A DNA stretch of 64,000 nt from Clostridiales bacterium (GTDB lineage Bacteria > Bacillota > Clostridia > Christensenellales > Aristaeellaceae). Positions within the stretch are counted from its first letter, which is position 1, and every line of letters starts with the position of its first letter. Location: NCBI GenBank assembly GCA_004556395.1, contig SFHK01000011.1:1-64000 (forward strand), in the 5' to 3' direction. Below are positions 34,044 to 42,600 of the stretch, one piece after another. A program made the translations under genes and the position numbers. A model generated the notes under the pieces. It ran no database searches. It had not been told where the DNA came from and saw only the letters and a program-made list of their open reading frames with translations.

Positions 34044-35000
34044 TTGACAAGCTCCGCTCTCGACAAACGATCTTCTCTCCGCGTCCGCAAGGGGCCGCTG
34101 TTCTATCTGAAGCGGGACTGGCTGCTGTATCTGCTTCTGCTGCCGGGCGTGGCGTATTTCATCCTGTTCAAGTACCTGCCGATTTTCGGCATCATCATTT
34201 CCTTCCAGAACTATAAGCCGTTCTTCGGCGTAAGCGGCATCTTCACCAGCGAATGGTTCGGCCTTTACTGGTTCAGGCGCTTCATGTCGTCCTACTATTT
34301 CTGGCGGCTGATGCGAAACACCTTCCTTCTGAGCTTCTATTCGCTTCTGTGGTCGTTCCCGTCGGCGATTCTGCTGGCGCTGCTGATCAACGAATTGCAG
34401 AACAAGCACTTTAAGAAGCTCGTGCAGACGATTTCCTATCTTCCGCACTTCCTTTCCATCGTCATTATCGCGGGCATCATCCGCAGCCTTCTGAGCACGG
34501 ATGGCGGCCTTTTCAATACAATCATCGTGCTGTTCGGCGGACAGCCGATTTATTTCCTCGGCGCGCCGCAGTATTTCCGAACGATCTACGTGGTCTCCGG
34601 CGTGTGGCAGTCCATCGGCTGGAACACCATCATTTATCTGGCCGCCATTGCCGGCGTGGACGGCAGTCTGTATGAGGCCGCCGAGCTGGACGGCGCGGGC
34701 GTGTTCCGCAAAATGTGGCACGTGACGCTGCCCGGCATCCTGCCGGTCATCTCTCTGCAGCTGATTCTGAACGTGGGCAACCTGCTGAACGTGGGCTACG
34801 AGAAGGTGCTGCTTCTGTATAACGACGCCATTCTCGAAACCGCCGACGTCATCGGCACCTACGTATACCGCGAGGGTCTTCAGAACCAGAGCTATTCCTA
34901 CTCCACCGCGGTCGGCCTGTTTACGTCCGTTCTGGCGATGGTGATGGTGCTCGGCTCCAATGCCATCTGCAAGCGCCTCGGACAGGAGGGAATCTGGTAA
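34044..35000 (+). CDS. ABC sugar transporter permease 1 (LplB family)
   Basis: About 318 residues with six membrane helices and the EAA loop EAAELDGAGVFRKMWHVTLP. The TTG at 34044 was preferred because GAGGTG lies 6 bases before it; an in-frame GTG at 34035 is the alternative, adding three residues. A cytosolic N-terminus (SSLRVRKGPLFYLKRDW) precedes helix 1. It overlaps the second permease by one base. Confidence 0.9.
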   Translation: MTSSALDKRSSLRVRKGPLFYLKRDWLLYLLLLPGVAYFILFKYLPIFGIIISFQNYKPFFGVSGIFTSEWFGLYWFRRFMSSYYFWRLMRNTFLLSFYSLLWSFPSAILLALLINELQNKHFKKLVQTISYLPHFLSIVIIAGIIRSLLSTDGGLFNTIIVLFGGQPIYFLGAPQYFRTIYVVSGVWQSIGWNTIIYLAAIAGVDGSLYEAAELDGAGVFRKMWHVTLPGILPVISLQLILNVGNLLNVGYEKVLLLYNDAILETADVIGTYVYREGLQNQSYSYSTAVGLFTSVLAMVMVLGSNAICKRLGQEGIW

Positions 35001-35902
35001 TGGCAAAGAAAAACCGCAAGATTGCAAGCCGCGGATACCGCGCGTTCCGCGTGTGCAACGTGATCATCATGATCCTTCTGATGGTCGTGATTCTGGTGCC
35101 GATTCTTTCTGTGGTGGTCAATTCGTTCGTCAGCGCGGCCGAAATCGCCCGCCGCGGCGTGTTCATCCTGTGGCCGGAGGAGATCGACATCGGCAGCTAT
35201 CAGTACCTGTGGGAGTGCCGCGGAAACATCCTGCGCGCCTACGGCAACACGCTGTTCCGCACGGTCGTCGGCACGGCGCTGTCCCTGATCGTCACGGCCA
35301 TGATGGCGTACAGCCTGTCCAAAAAGTACCTGAAGGGCCGCGTGGTGATCAACGGCATGGTGTTCTTCACGATGCTGTTCGGCGGCGGCCTGATTCCGAC
35401 GTACATGGTCGTGAAGATGTTCGGGCTGATCGACTCCCTGTGGTCGATGGTCATCCCCGGCATGGTGAGCGCGTGGAACATGTTCATCATGCGCAACTTC
35501 TTCTACTCCATCCCGGAAAGCCTTGAGGAAGCCGCGCTGATCGACGGCGCGAACCAGGCGCAGATCATGATTCGCGTGACACTGCCCCTGTCCAAGGCCG
35601 TGCTCGCCACCATCGGCCTGTTCTACGCCGTGGGTCACTGGAATAGCTGGTTCGACGCGATGCTGTATATCAACACCTCGACCAAGCTGCCCATGCAGAA
35701 CATCCTGCGCAACATCATCAACTCCGTGTCCGACCTCGAGGCGCTCGGCTCCGAACAGTTCGAACTGATGGACGTAAAGCCCGCCTCCACCTCCCTCCGC
35801 TGCGCGGTCATCGTAATCACCGCCACCCCGATTATCGTGGTCTATCCGTTCGTCCAGAAATACTTCGTAAAGGGCGTAATGATTGGCTCGGTGAAGGGCT
35901 AA
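35000..35902 (+). CDS. ABC sugar transporter permease 2 (YtcP/AraQ-like)
   Basis: 300 residues, six helices, EAA loop EEAALIDGANQAQIMIRVTL, and the C-terminus YPFVQKYFVKGVMIGSVKG. AGGAGGG lies about 9 bases before the ATG, inside the previous gene, and the stop and start overlap as TAATG. This ends the importer operon, followed by a terminator. No ATPase gene follows. Confidence 0.92.
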   Translation: MAKKNRKIASRGYRAFRVCNVIIMILLMVVILVPILSVVVNSFVSAAEIARRGVFILWPEEIDIGSYQYLWECRGNILRAYGNTLFRTVVGTALSLIVTAMMAYSLSKKYLKGRVVINGMVFFTMLFGGGLIPTYMVVKMFGLIDSLWSMVIPGMVSAWNMFIMRNFFYSIPESLEEAALIDGANQAQIMIRVTLPLSKAVLATIGLFYAVGHWNSWFDAMLYINTSTKLPMQNILRNIINSVSDLEALGSEQFELMDVKPASTSLRCAVIVITATPIIVVYPFVQKYFVKGVMIGSVKG

Positions 35903-35929
35903 CCTGCCGGGGAACAAGCTCCCCTCACC

Positions 35930-35967
35930 AGCAGCCGCGTCAGAATCTTCAGTTTGACGCGGCTGCT
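35930..35967 (+). terminator. Rho-independent terminator of importer operon
   Basis: 13-bp perfect stem (35930-35942 and 35955-35967) followed by TTTTTCC. The remainder of the gap to 36174 shows only the next promoter. Confidence 0.9.
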
Positions 35968-36105
35968 TTTTCCGCCTCCCACAGGAATCGTTTTAATTGC
36001 AATTCGAGAGGGCTGCACGCCCTCTTTTGCTTTGGGAGACAGGGGGAAAATTCGCTTCCTGATGGGCGGATTTGTGTTGAAAACGGGCTTTTGCGGGTAC
36101 GGAGG

Positions 36106-36134
36106 TTGCGGGGCGGCGGGGTTCCTGGTATAAT
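36106..36134 (+). promoter_or_regulatory. Candidate promoter of lipoprotein hydrolase gene
   Basis: TTGCGG (36106-36111), a 17-base spacer, TATAAT (36129-36134). Confidence 0.55.
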
Positions 36135-36174
36135 GGGGGTGGAAAGACGGCGCGAGGTCGGGAGGGATGGATAT

Positions 36175-37359
36175 ATGGCTGGGGTTCGCATTCGCAGGGC
36201 GTGTGTGGGTTTGGCGCTTCTGGTGGTGCTGGCGGGGCTGTTTTTGAGCGGCTGCACGGCGGGCGGGGAGCGCGGCGAGAAGGCGGAGGTTCTGGTGATC
36301 AATGTCGGCAAGGGCGACGCCATCCTTGTGAAGACCCGGGGACGCGCGTATCTGATTGACGCCGCGAAGGCGGAGCGGTGGGGCATGGTACAGTCCATGC
36401 TGAAGCAGGAGGGCGTGACCAGTCTGAACGGCGTGTTCCTGACGCACACGGACAAGGATCATGCCGGCGGGCTGACGCCGCTGGCGCAGAGCGGAATCGA
36501 GGTGGGCGCGTGGTACGCGTCCGGGTACTGTCTGGATTATGGGCACGGGGAAAAGCATCCCGCCGTGCAGGCGGCGGCTCTGCGCGGGCGCGAGGTGACG
36601 TGGCTATACGCGGGCGACGGCGTAGACGGGCTGTTTGACGTGCTCGCGCCGTTCGTCGCGGCGACGGACAAGGACGACAACAATTCGCTGGTGATGATGC
36701 TGAACGCGGGCGGCGGGAAGGTGCTTCTGGCGGGCGACATGGAGTTTCCTGAGGAGGAAGCGCTTCTGAATTCCGGCGCGGCGCTCGGCTGCGACATTCT
36801 GAAGGTGGCGAATCACGCGGACAACGATACCATGAGCGAGGCCTTTGCCAACGCGGCGCGGCCGAAGCTGGCGCTGATTTCCACCGATCCCTATGAGAAA
36901 ACCGGCACGCCCGACGCGGGGCTGCTGTCGCGGCTGGAAGCCGTCGGGACGCAGGTGTACCGCACGGATTTCACGGAAGCGGGGCTTCGCGCCACGCTGG
37001 AAGCGGGCGGCGCGAAGGTCGAGAGCGTTTCGTGGAACGCGCGTCCGGCGCGTTGCGAGACGGTTTCCATTTCGGAAATCGACGTGGCGGGCGACCGGCT
37101 GACGCTGCGCAATGCCGGCGGCGAGGCGGTTGCGCTGGACGGGTGGTATCTGTATTCCAGCCGCGGCGGGGAATTCTTCGCGTTTCCTGCGGGAACGCAG
37201 CTCTCCGCGGGCGCGAGCGCGACGGTTGGCGGGCGGTCTGCCGGGACGGTGGATTTCCTGTGGGATGAGAAGCGCGTGATACACAAGTCGAAGGAGGACG
37301 TGCTGACGCTGTACGATTCATGGGGGCGCGCGGTTTCGTCCGTGGCGGCGAACGGGTGA
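36175..37359 (+). CDS. ComEC/Rec2-like metallo-beta-lactamase-fold lipoprotein
   Basis: 394 residues. The N-terminus has a clear lipobox, LVVLAGLFLSGC, so it is a lipoprotein facing outward. The hydrolase domain resembles the C-terminal MBL part of ComEC: VLVINVGKGDAILVKTRG, the metal motif THTDKDHAGG (HxDxDH form), and VLLAGDMEF. The last 110 residues (SISEIDVAGDRLTLRNAGGE, LDGWYLYSSRGG) look like a lamin-tail (LTD) beta domain, often found with secreted nucleases. An extracellular nuclease or phosphodiesterase role is plausible. GGGAGGG lies before the ATG. Confidence 0.85.
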   Translation: MAGVRIRRACVGLALLVVLAGLFLSGCTAGGERGEKAEVLVINVGKGDAILVKTRGRAYLIDAAKAERWGMVQSMLKQEGVTSLNGVFLTHTDKDHAGGLTPLAQSGIEVGAWYASGYCLDYGHGEKHPAVQAAALRGREVTWLYAGDGVDGLFDVLAPFVAATDKDDNNSLVMMLNAGGGKVLLAGDMEFPEEEALLNSGAALGCDILKVANHADNDTMSEAFANAARPKLALISTDPYEKTGTPDAGLLSRLEAVGTQVYRTDFTEAGLRATLEAGGAKVESVSWNARPARCETVSISEIDVAGDRLTLRNAGGEAVALDGWYLYSSRGGEFFAFPAGTQLSAGASATVGGRSAGTVDFLWDEKRVIHKSKEDVLTLYDSWGRAVSSVAANG

Positions 37360-37379
37360 GAATGTATATATAATAGAAG

Positions 37380-37415
37380 AAACCGGTGCTGGACGGAGTT
37401 GTCCGGCGCCGGTTT
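37380..37415. terminator. Terminator between convergent genes
   Basis: 15-bp arms (37380-37394 and 37401-37415) with two G-U pairs and a 6-base loop, followed by CGTTAGATTTT. Confidence 0.75.
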
Positions 37416-37417
37416 CG

Positions 37418-37651
37418 TTAGATTTTGCGGCCGAAAAGGCCGTCGCGGGAGCAGAACCAGAGAAGCGTGCCGTGCGCGAAGAAGGGCAGGCGGGCTTCCG
37501 CGTCGCTCTCCGGGCAGAGTTTTTTCACGGCCAGCGTATCGCCGGTGTGGAACGCGAGGAAGGAGAGAAAGTGGCCGCGGCGCATCTCGTGCGGCGAGGA
37601 AACGTGCTGGCGCAGAAGGCGAATCAGGGCTCCCGTTCGAATTTGATCCAT
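37418..37651 (-). CDS. Small hypothetical protein
   Basis: 77 residues from an ATG with GGAGG 8 bases upstream, which is why it is kept although the sequence is not recognised. It reads as a single small fold with several His, Phe and Cys residues (SPHEMRRGHFLSFLAFHTGD, KKLCPESDAEARLPFFAHGT). It lies downstream of the M56 gene on the same strand and is convergent with the lipoprotein gene. Confidence 0.5.
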   Translation of the reverse strand: MDQIRTGALIRLLRQHVSSPHEMRRGHFLSFLAFHTGDTLAVKKLCPESDAEARLPFFAHGTLLWFCSRDGLFGRKI

Positions 37652-37747
37652 TGCGGCGCCTCCCGAAGCGTATTGCAGCAGACCGGGAGCGGGGTTTCAA
37701 TGAACGAACCGCAGAGTCCGTGCGCGGAGGGGATGTTCTGAAGCTTC

Positions 37748-39166
37748 TCAGAGCGCGCCGCTGTCCGACGGCGGGAGGGCTTCCGCCTGGAGCGACAGAC
37801 GGATGACCAGCAGACAATCGGCATTTTCAAGGCGCGACGGGTCGGAAGTGAGCGTATCGCAATCCATGCTTCGAATGCCGCCGCCCACGTCGAAGCCCAG
37901 CGCGGCCAGCACGCGGTCGCCGCCGGGGGATACGGCGAGCTTTTGCCCATTCTGATAAGAAGCAAAGCTCCAGCCGATCAGGCTTTCCGGCAGCTCGAAG
38001 CGGGTAAGCTCCGTGCCGCCGTCCGGATTTGCGTTCAGCTGCACGTTCGCGCCGCGCGGGGATTTGTCGGCGCGATCTACGGTGACGAGCAGATGCAGGC
38101 TTTCCGCCGTCACGGGAACCATGGCCGGCGCGCTTTGCTGGCACGCGCCCTTCTGCCACAGCTCCGCGTACAGCATGCCGCCGCCCGCGTTATGGCCGAG
38201 GGAGAGGTCGAAGTCCGCGATGAACGTGTTCCCATGGGTGGACGCTTCGCGCAGGCGCAAGAAATCGGCCTTCGAAAGCGGGCTTGTGAGGAAGCCCACG
38301 GCCAGCGCGGCGCACAGCAGAAGCAGAACCGCCGCCGTCCACGCCCACGTCCTGCGCCGGGAGAGAAGCTGGCGCACGCGGTTTTTCACGTCCGCGCCGC
38401 CGAAGGCCGTCGGGTGCAGCCGGAGGGCGTTGCGCGGCGCGCTCATGAACACGAGCGCCAGCGCGTAATCGGCGCGCGCGTCCGGAGAGAGCGTTCGCGC
38501 GACGCGTTCGTCGCAGGCGAATTCCACATCTCGACAGAACAGCGCATAGGCGAGCCACAGAACCGGATTGAACCAGTAGACCGCCAGCAGCAGGAAGCCC
38601 AGCGGCCTGGTGATGAAATCGCCGCGGCGAATGTGCGCGCGCTCGTGCGCGACGGCGCAGGCGGCGGTCTTTTCATCGATATTCGCCGGCAGGTAGATGC
38701 GCGGGCGAAGCAGGCCGAGCACGAAGGCGGTGGGAAGGCCGGGGACTTCATATACGTTTTTGGAGATTTTCCGGGCGTTCTTCACGCGCAGACGCAGGCG
38801 AATGGAGGAAAGCAGCAGGTAAATGATCAGCGCGGCGGCGCCCGCAAGCCATACGCAGGCGGCGACCTGAGCGGGCGCGATGCCCGCGGAGACCATCGCG
38901 GCGGGCGCTGCGGCCTGCCGGACGTTTCCGGCCGCTGCGGTTGGAACGGAGGGCGGCAGGTCGAGCGCCGGTAGCACGCACAGCGCGCTTTCCAGCGTGA
39001 ACGGCCAGAGAAGCTTCAGCGCCACAAGCCCCCACAGCAGCGGGAAAATCCACTTCGGCGCGCGGCGAAACAGCGCGCGCAGGCAGAGCACGGCGAGCGC
39101 CAGTCCCGCCGCCTGAAGGCTTCGCTCCGCGAGGGTGAGAAACAGGTCAGTCAGTTGGTTCATCAT
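37748..39166 (-). CDS. M56-family (BlaR1/MecR1-like) membrane metallopeptidase
   Basis: 472 residues. Four membrane helices and the M56 zinc motif AHERAHIRRGD (HERAH at 174-178) with the downstream VEFACDERV glutamate region match the protease half of BlaR1/MecR1. A further helix (AWTAAVLLLLCAALAVGFL) leads to an extracellular C-terminal domain of about 180 residues that is not a penicillin-binding domain (no SxxK/KTG set seen). The signal it senses is therefore unknown. The start overlaps the BlaI gene by 20 bases, so the two are co-expressed; the protease would inactivate the repressor. Confidence 0.9.
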   Translation of the reverse strand: MMNQLTDLFLTLAERSLQAAGLALAVLCLRALFRRAPKWIFPLLWGLVALKLLWPFTLESALCVLPALDLPPSVPTAAAGNVRQAAAPAAMVSAGIAPAQVAACVWLAGAAALIIYLLLSSIRLRLRVKNARKISKNVYEVPGLPTAFVLGLLRPRIYLPANIDEKTAACAVAHERAHIRRGDFITRPLGFLLLAVYWFNPVLWLAYALFCRDVEFACDERVARTLSPDARADYALALVFMSAPRNALRLHPTAFGGADVKNRVRQLLSRRRTWAWTAAVLLLLCAALAVGFLTSPLSKADFLRLREASTHGNTFIADFDLSLGHNAGGGMLYAELWQKGACQQSAPAMVPVTAESLHLLVTVDRADKSPRGANVQLNANPDGGTELTRFELPESLIGWSFASYQNGQKLAVSPGGDRVLAALGFDVGGGIRSMDCDTLTSDPSRLENADCLLVIRLSLQAEALPPSDSGAL

Positions 39167-39533
39167 GGTGGTTTTCCTCCCGGTATTGGCGAATCATGCG
39201 CAGCATCTCGTCCATGTCCGCGTCCGAAACCCGATCGAGCCGGGAAAAGGCGGAGATAAAGGCGGGCAGGGAGCCCTGAAAGCGCGTTTCCAGCAGCTCG
39301 CCGACCTCGGCGCTTTCGGCTTCGGCGCGGCTGACCAGCGAGGTGACGACGCAGTTTTCGTTCTTCACCACGCCGCGTTTGGACAGCCGCCGGATGACGG
39401 TGTAGGTGGTTGTGGGCTTCCAGTTCAGCTTTTCCCGGCACAGCGCGGCCAGTGCGCCGCTGCGAATCGGTTCGTTTTCCCACAGAAGCTGACAAAAGCG
39501 GTACTCGCTTTCAAAAATCCTTGGCGTCGCCAT
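39147..39533 (-). CDS. BlaI/MecI/CopY-family repressor
   Basis: 128 residues. A winged helix (EYRFCQLLWENEPIRSGALA, TTTYTVIRRLSKRGVVKNE) is followed by a helical dimerisation part. The site cleaved by the partner protease in BlaI (Asn-Phe in helix 5) is not obvious here. AAGGGAG lies upstream of the ATG. An operator of overlapping GTTAG/CTAAC palindromes covers its promoter, consistent with autorepression. Confidence 0.92.
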   Translation of the reverse strand: MATPRIFESEYRFCQLLWENEPIRSGALAALCREKLNWKPTTTYTVIRRLSKRGVVKNENCVVTSLVSRAEAESAEVGELLETRFQGSLPAFISAFSRLDRVSDADMDEMLRMIRQYREENHHDEPTD

Positions 39534-39564
39534 GGCAGACGCTCCCTTCTCATTTTGATGCGAC

Positions 39565-39582
39565 GTTAGTCTAACACGTTAG
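39565..39582 (-). promoter_or_regulatory. BlaI-type operator (overlapping palindromes)
   Basis: GTTAGTCTAAC (39565-39575) and CTAACACGTTAG (39571-39582) overlap and lie over the -10 and spacer of the blaI promoter. Confidence 0.7.
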
Positions 39583-39596
39583 AGCAAAGCTGTCAA
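39568..39596 (-). promoter_or_regulatory. Promoter of the blaI-M56 operon
   Basis: On the minus strand TTGACA (39596-39591), a 17-base spacer and TAGACT (39573-39568). Confidence 0.6.
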
Positions 39597-39619
39597 GCGA
39601 AAAAATGCGTAAATCTCCG

Positions 39620-39648
39620 TTGAATTGTCCCATTTGTTCTGGTAAAAT
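39620..39648 (+). promoter_or_regulatory. Promoter of the LRR surface protein gene
   Basis: TTGAAT (39620-39625), a 17-base spacer, TAAAAT (39643-39648). Confidence 0.6.
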
Positions 39649-39680
39649 ATAGGACGAAGATCATAAAGGGGCGCATTGTC

Positions 39681-42600
39681 TTGGAACGGAAGCTGCTTTG
39701 GACTTCTCTGCTTGCCTGCCTTCTGCTCGCGCTGCTTTGCTGCGCGGCGGAAAGCGGCGATTTCACCATCGACGAAAACGGCGTGCTGACGAAATACACC
39801 GGCAGCGACGCCGTCGTTACCGTGCCGGACGGGGTGACGGCCATCGGGAAGGAAGCGTTTTACGCAAAGAGCGCGATCACGGAGATTCATCTGCCGACGG
39901 GGATCACCTCGATCGGAGATTCTGCGTTTCGAAGCTGCACCGGTCTGACAGAGCTTCATCTGCCGACGGGGATTACCTCAATCGGGGCTAACGCGTTTCG
40001 AAGCTGCACCGGGTTGACGGAGATCGTCGTGCCGGACAGCGTTGAGACGATAGGAGACAATGCTTTTTATGACTGCTCCGGCCTTACGTCGCTCCGGCTT
40101 TCGCAGGGGCTGAAGACGCTGGGCACGAATGTCTTTCTGAGCTGTAACAGTCTGACGGAAGTAGAAATTCCGGCTGGAGTGGAAAGCGTTGGAAACTATA
40201 TCGCCTCCAATACGCTGCGGCTTCGCTGTGCCGTTGGCAGCAGCGCGGCGAAAGCGCTGTCCAAGGCGCAAAACGACTTTTGGGTGGAAGATTTTCAGCT
40301 GAGATACGCCTTTGACAGCGACGGCAGCGCGGCGAGCCTGACGCTGAAGAAGTACGCGGGCGACGCTGCGTCGGTCACGATTCCGGACGGAGTGACGATC
40401 GTAGGGGATTCCGCGTTTAATGGGAATACTTCGCTGACGGCGGTGGTTCTTCCGGACAGCGTTGTTACGATCGGGGCGAACGCGTTTCAGAGCTGCACAG
40501 GTCTGACGAAGGCGGAGCTTTCCTCAAAGCTCGAGAAAATCGCAAACTACGCGTTTAATAATTGCAAAGCTCTGAAGGAGATTCAGATTCCCGAAACGGT
40601 TACGGAGATCGGCATCGGCGCGTTTCAGTATTGCGCGGGTCTGACGGAGCTGACGCTTCCGGAGGGACTTCAGACGATTGGAGAAAGCGCGTTTGTAGGC
40701 TGCAGCGGACTTACGCGGCTGGCGATTCCGGACGGAGTGCAGAGCGTGGGCATCAATGCGTTTCATTCTATCAACGCGCAGCTGTGCTGTTCGATGGGGA
40801 GCCGCGCGGCCGAGGCGCTTTCCAGAGTGGGATACGATTTCTATACGGAGACTTGGAAGCTGCGCTATACGTTTGACAGCGATAAGCAGGTGAACGGTCT
40901 GCGCGCGGAGCGGTATCTGGGCAGCGACGCGGCGGTTACGCTGCCGGAGGGAACGACGCTGATTGGCGGCTCCGCGTTTAAGGACTGCGCGTTCATTACG
41001 TCCGTCACGCTGCCGGAGAAGCTGCTTTCTATTGGTAATTATGCGTTTTCCGGCTGCATGGGGTTGACGGAGATCGTGATTCCGGATAGTGTGACCACAA
41101 TCGGCAGCTATGCGTTTTCCGGCTGCACGGGGCTGACGAGGGTGGTTTTGCCCGCCGGGCTGACCGCGATTCCGGACTGTTGCTTTAACAACTGCGAGAA
41201 GCTGCCGGGAATCGCGATTCCGGAGACGGTTACATCGATTGGAAGCTGCGCATTCCGCTATTGCAGCGCGCTGACGGCGATCACGCTTCCGCAGGGGCTT
41301 CAGACGCTCGGTGCGAACGCGTTCCTGTATTGCGAAAACCTGCCTTACGTGGATGTTCCGGATACGCTTGAGAGCGCGGGCTCCTACATAGCGGGCGATA
41401 CGACACAGCTTCGCTGCTCCATCGGCAGCAGCGCGGCGTACACGTTGTCCAAGAACGGCACTTCATTTTATGATGACGGTTACAAGCTGCGCTATACCTA
41501 TGCCGACAGGGACGGCAGCGTGACCGGACTGGCGCTTAATAAATATGCAGGCACGGAAGCGGAGGTTCGCGTGCCGGATGGTGTGACGGAATTGATCGGA
41601 TGGTGCTGTGTCGGGAACAACAAGGTGACAAGTGTCGTTCTGCCGGAATCCGTGGTAAAAATTGGAGAAGTTGCTTTTTATAAGTGTAAAAATCTGTCCA
41701 GTGTCACGCTTCCGCAGGGAATTGTGGAAATTGGTGGCTCTGCCTTTGCGGAATGTCCCAAGCTGACGGTCATTGACATACCGGATGGACTGCAAAAGGC
41801 GGCATGGCTGGCGGAGGACGACGTGCGGCTTCGCTGTTCCTTCGGCAGCTCCGCGGCGTTTGCGCTTTCAAAAGGAGGCAACAGTTTCTGCGCGGGCGAT
41901 TTCCAGATGCGTTATCTCTTTGACGACGAGGGCAACCGGAACGGCTTGCGCCTGAACAAATATCTGGGAACGGACGCGGAGGTCACGGTGCCGGAAGAGG
42001 TGACGGAGACAGGTTCCGCGTTTAAGGATTGCAAAACGGTGACGAAGGTGGTTCTGCCCGCGGGGCTTACGAAACTTGAAAGCGATATATTTTCCGGCTG
42101 CACGGCGCTGAAGGAGATTGCGATTCCGGAGGGCGTTACGTCGATTGGCAATGGCGCGTTCAGGGACTGCGAAGCTCTGACGGAGCTGGCGCTTCCGCAG
42201 GGGCTGAAGAAGATCGGCAGCAACGCGTTTATTGGCTGCAAGAGCCTGACGTATATTGAAATTCCGGACGGCGTGGAGACGGTCGAGTATTTTATTGCTG
42301 AAAGCACGATTCAGCTTCGCTGTGCCATCGGCAGCTCCGCGGCGGTCGCGGTTTCCAGATCGAACGACGGCTTCTACAGCGATGATCTGTATCTGCGCTA
42401 TACCTTTGACGGCGACGGTGTGCAGAACGGCCTGACGCTGATGAAATACATCGGCGCAAGCTCGGAGGTCATTGTGCCGGACGGCGTGACGAAGCTGCAA
42501 TACAGCACGTTTTCCGAGTGCAGGCAGCTCCTTACGAGGGTGGTTCTGCCGGATGGGCTTTTGAGCATTCCTGAGAGCCTGCTGAATAATTGCACGAATC

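Noticed and set aside
37748..39533. Beta-lactam resistance regulator pair
   Set aside because: The M56 protein lacks a penicillin-binding sensor domain and no beta-lactamase gene is adjacent; the lipoprotein at 36175 is ComEC-like, not a beta-lactamase.
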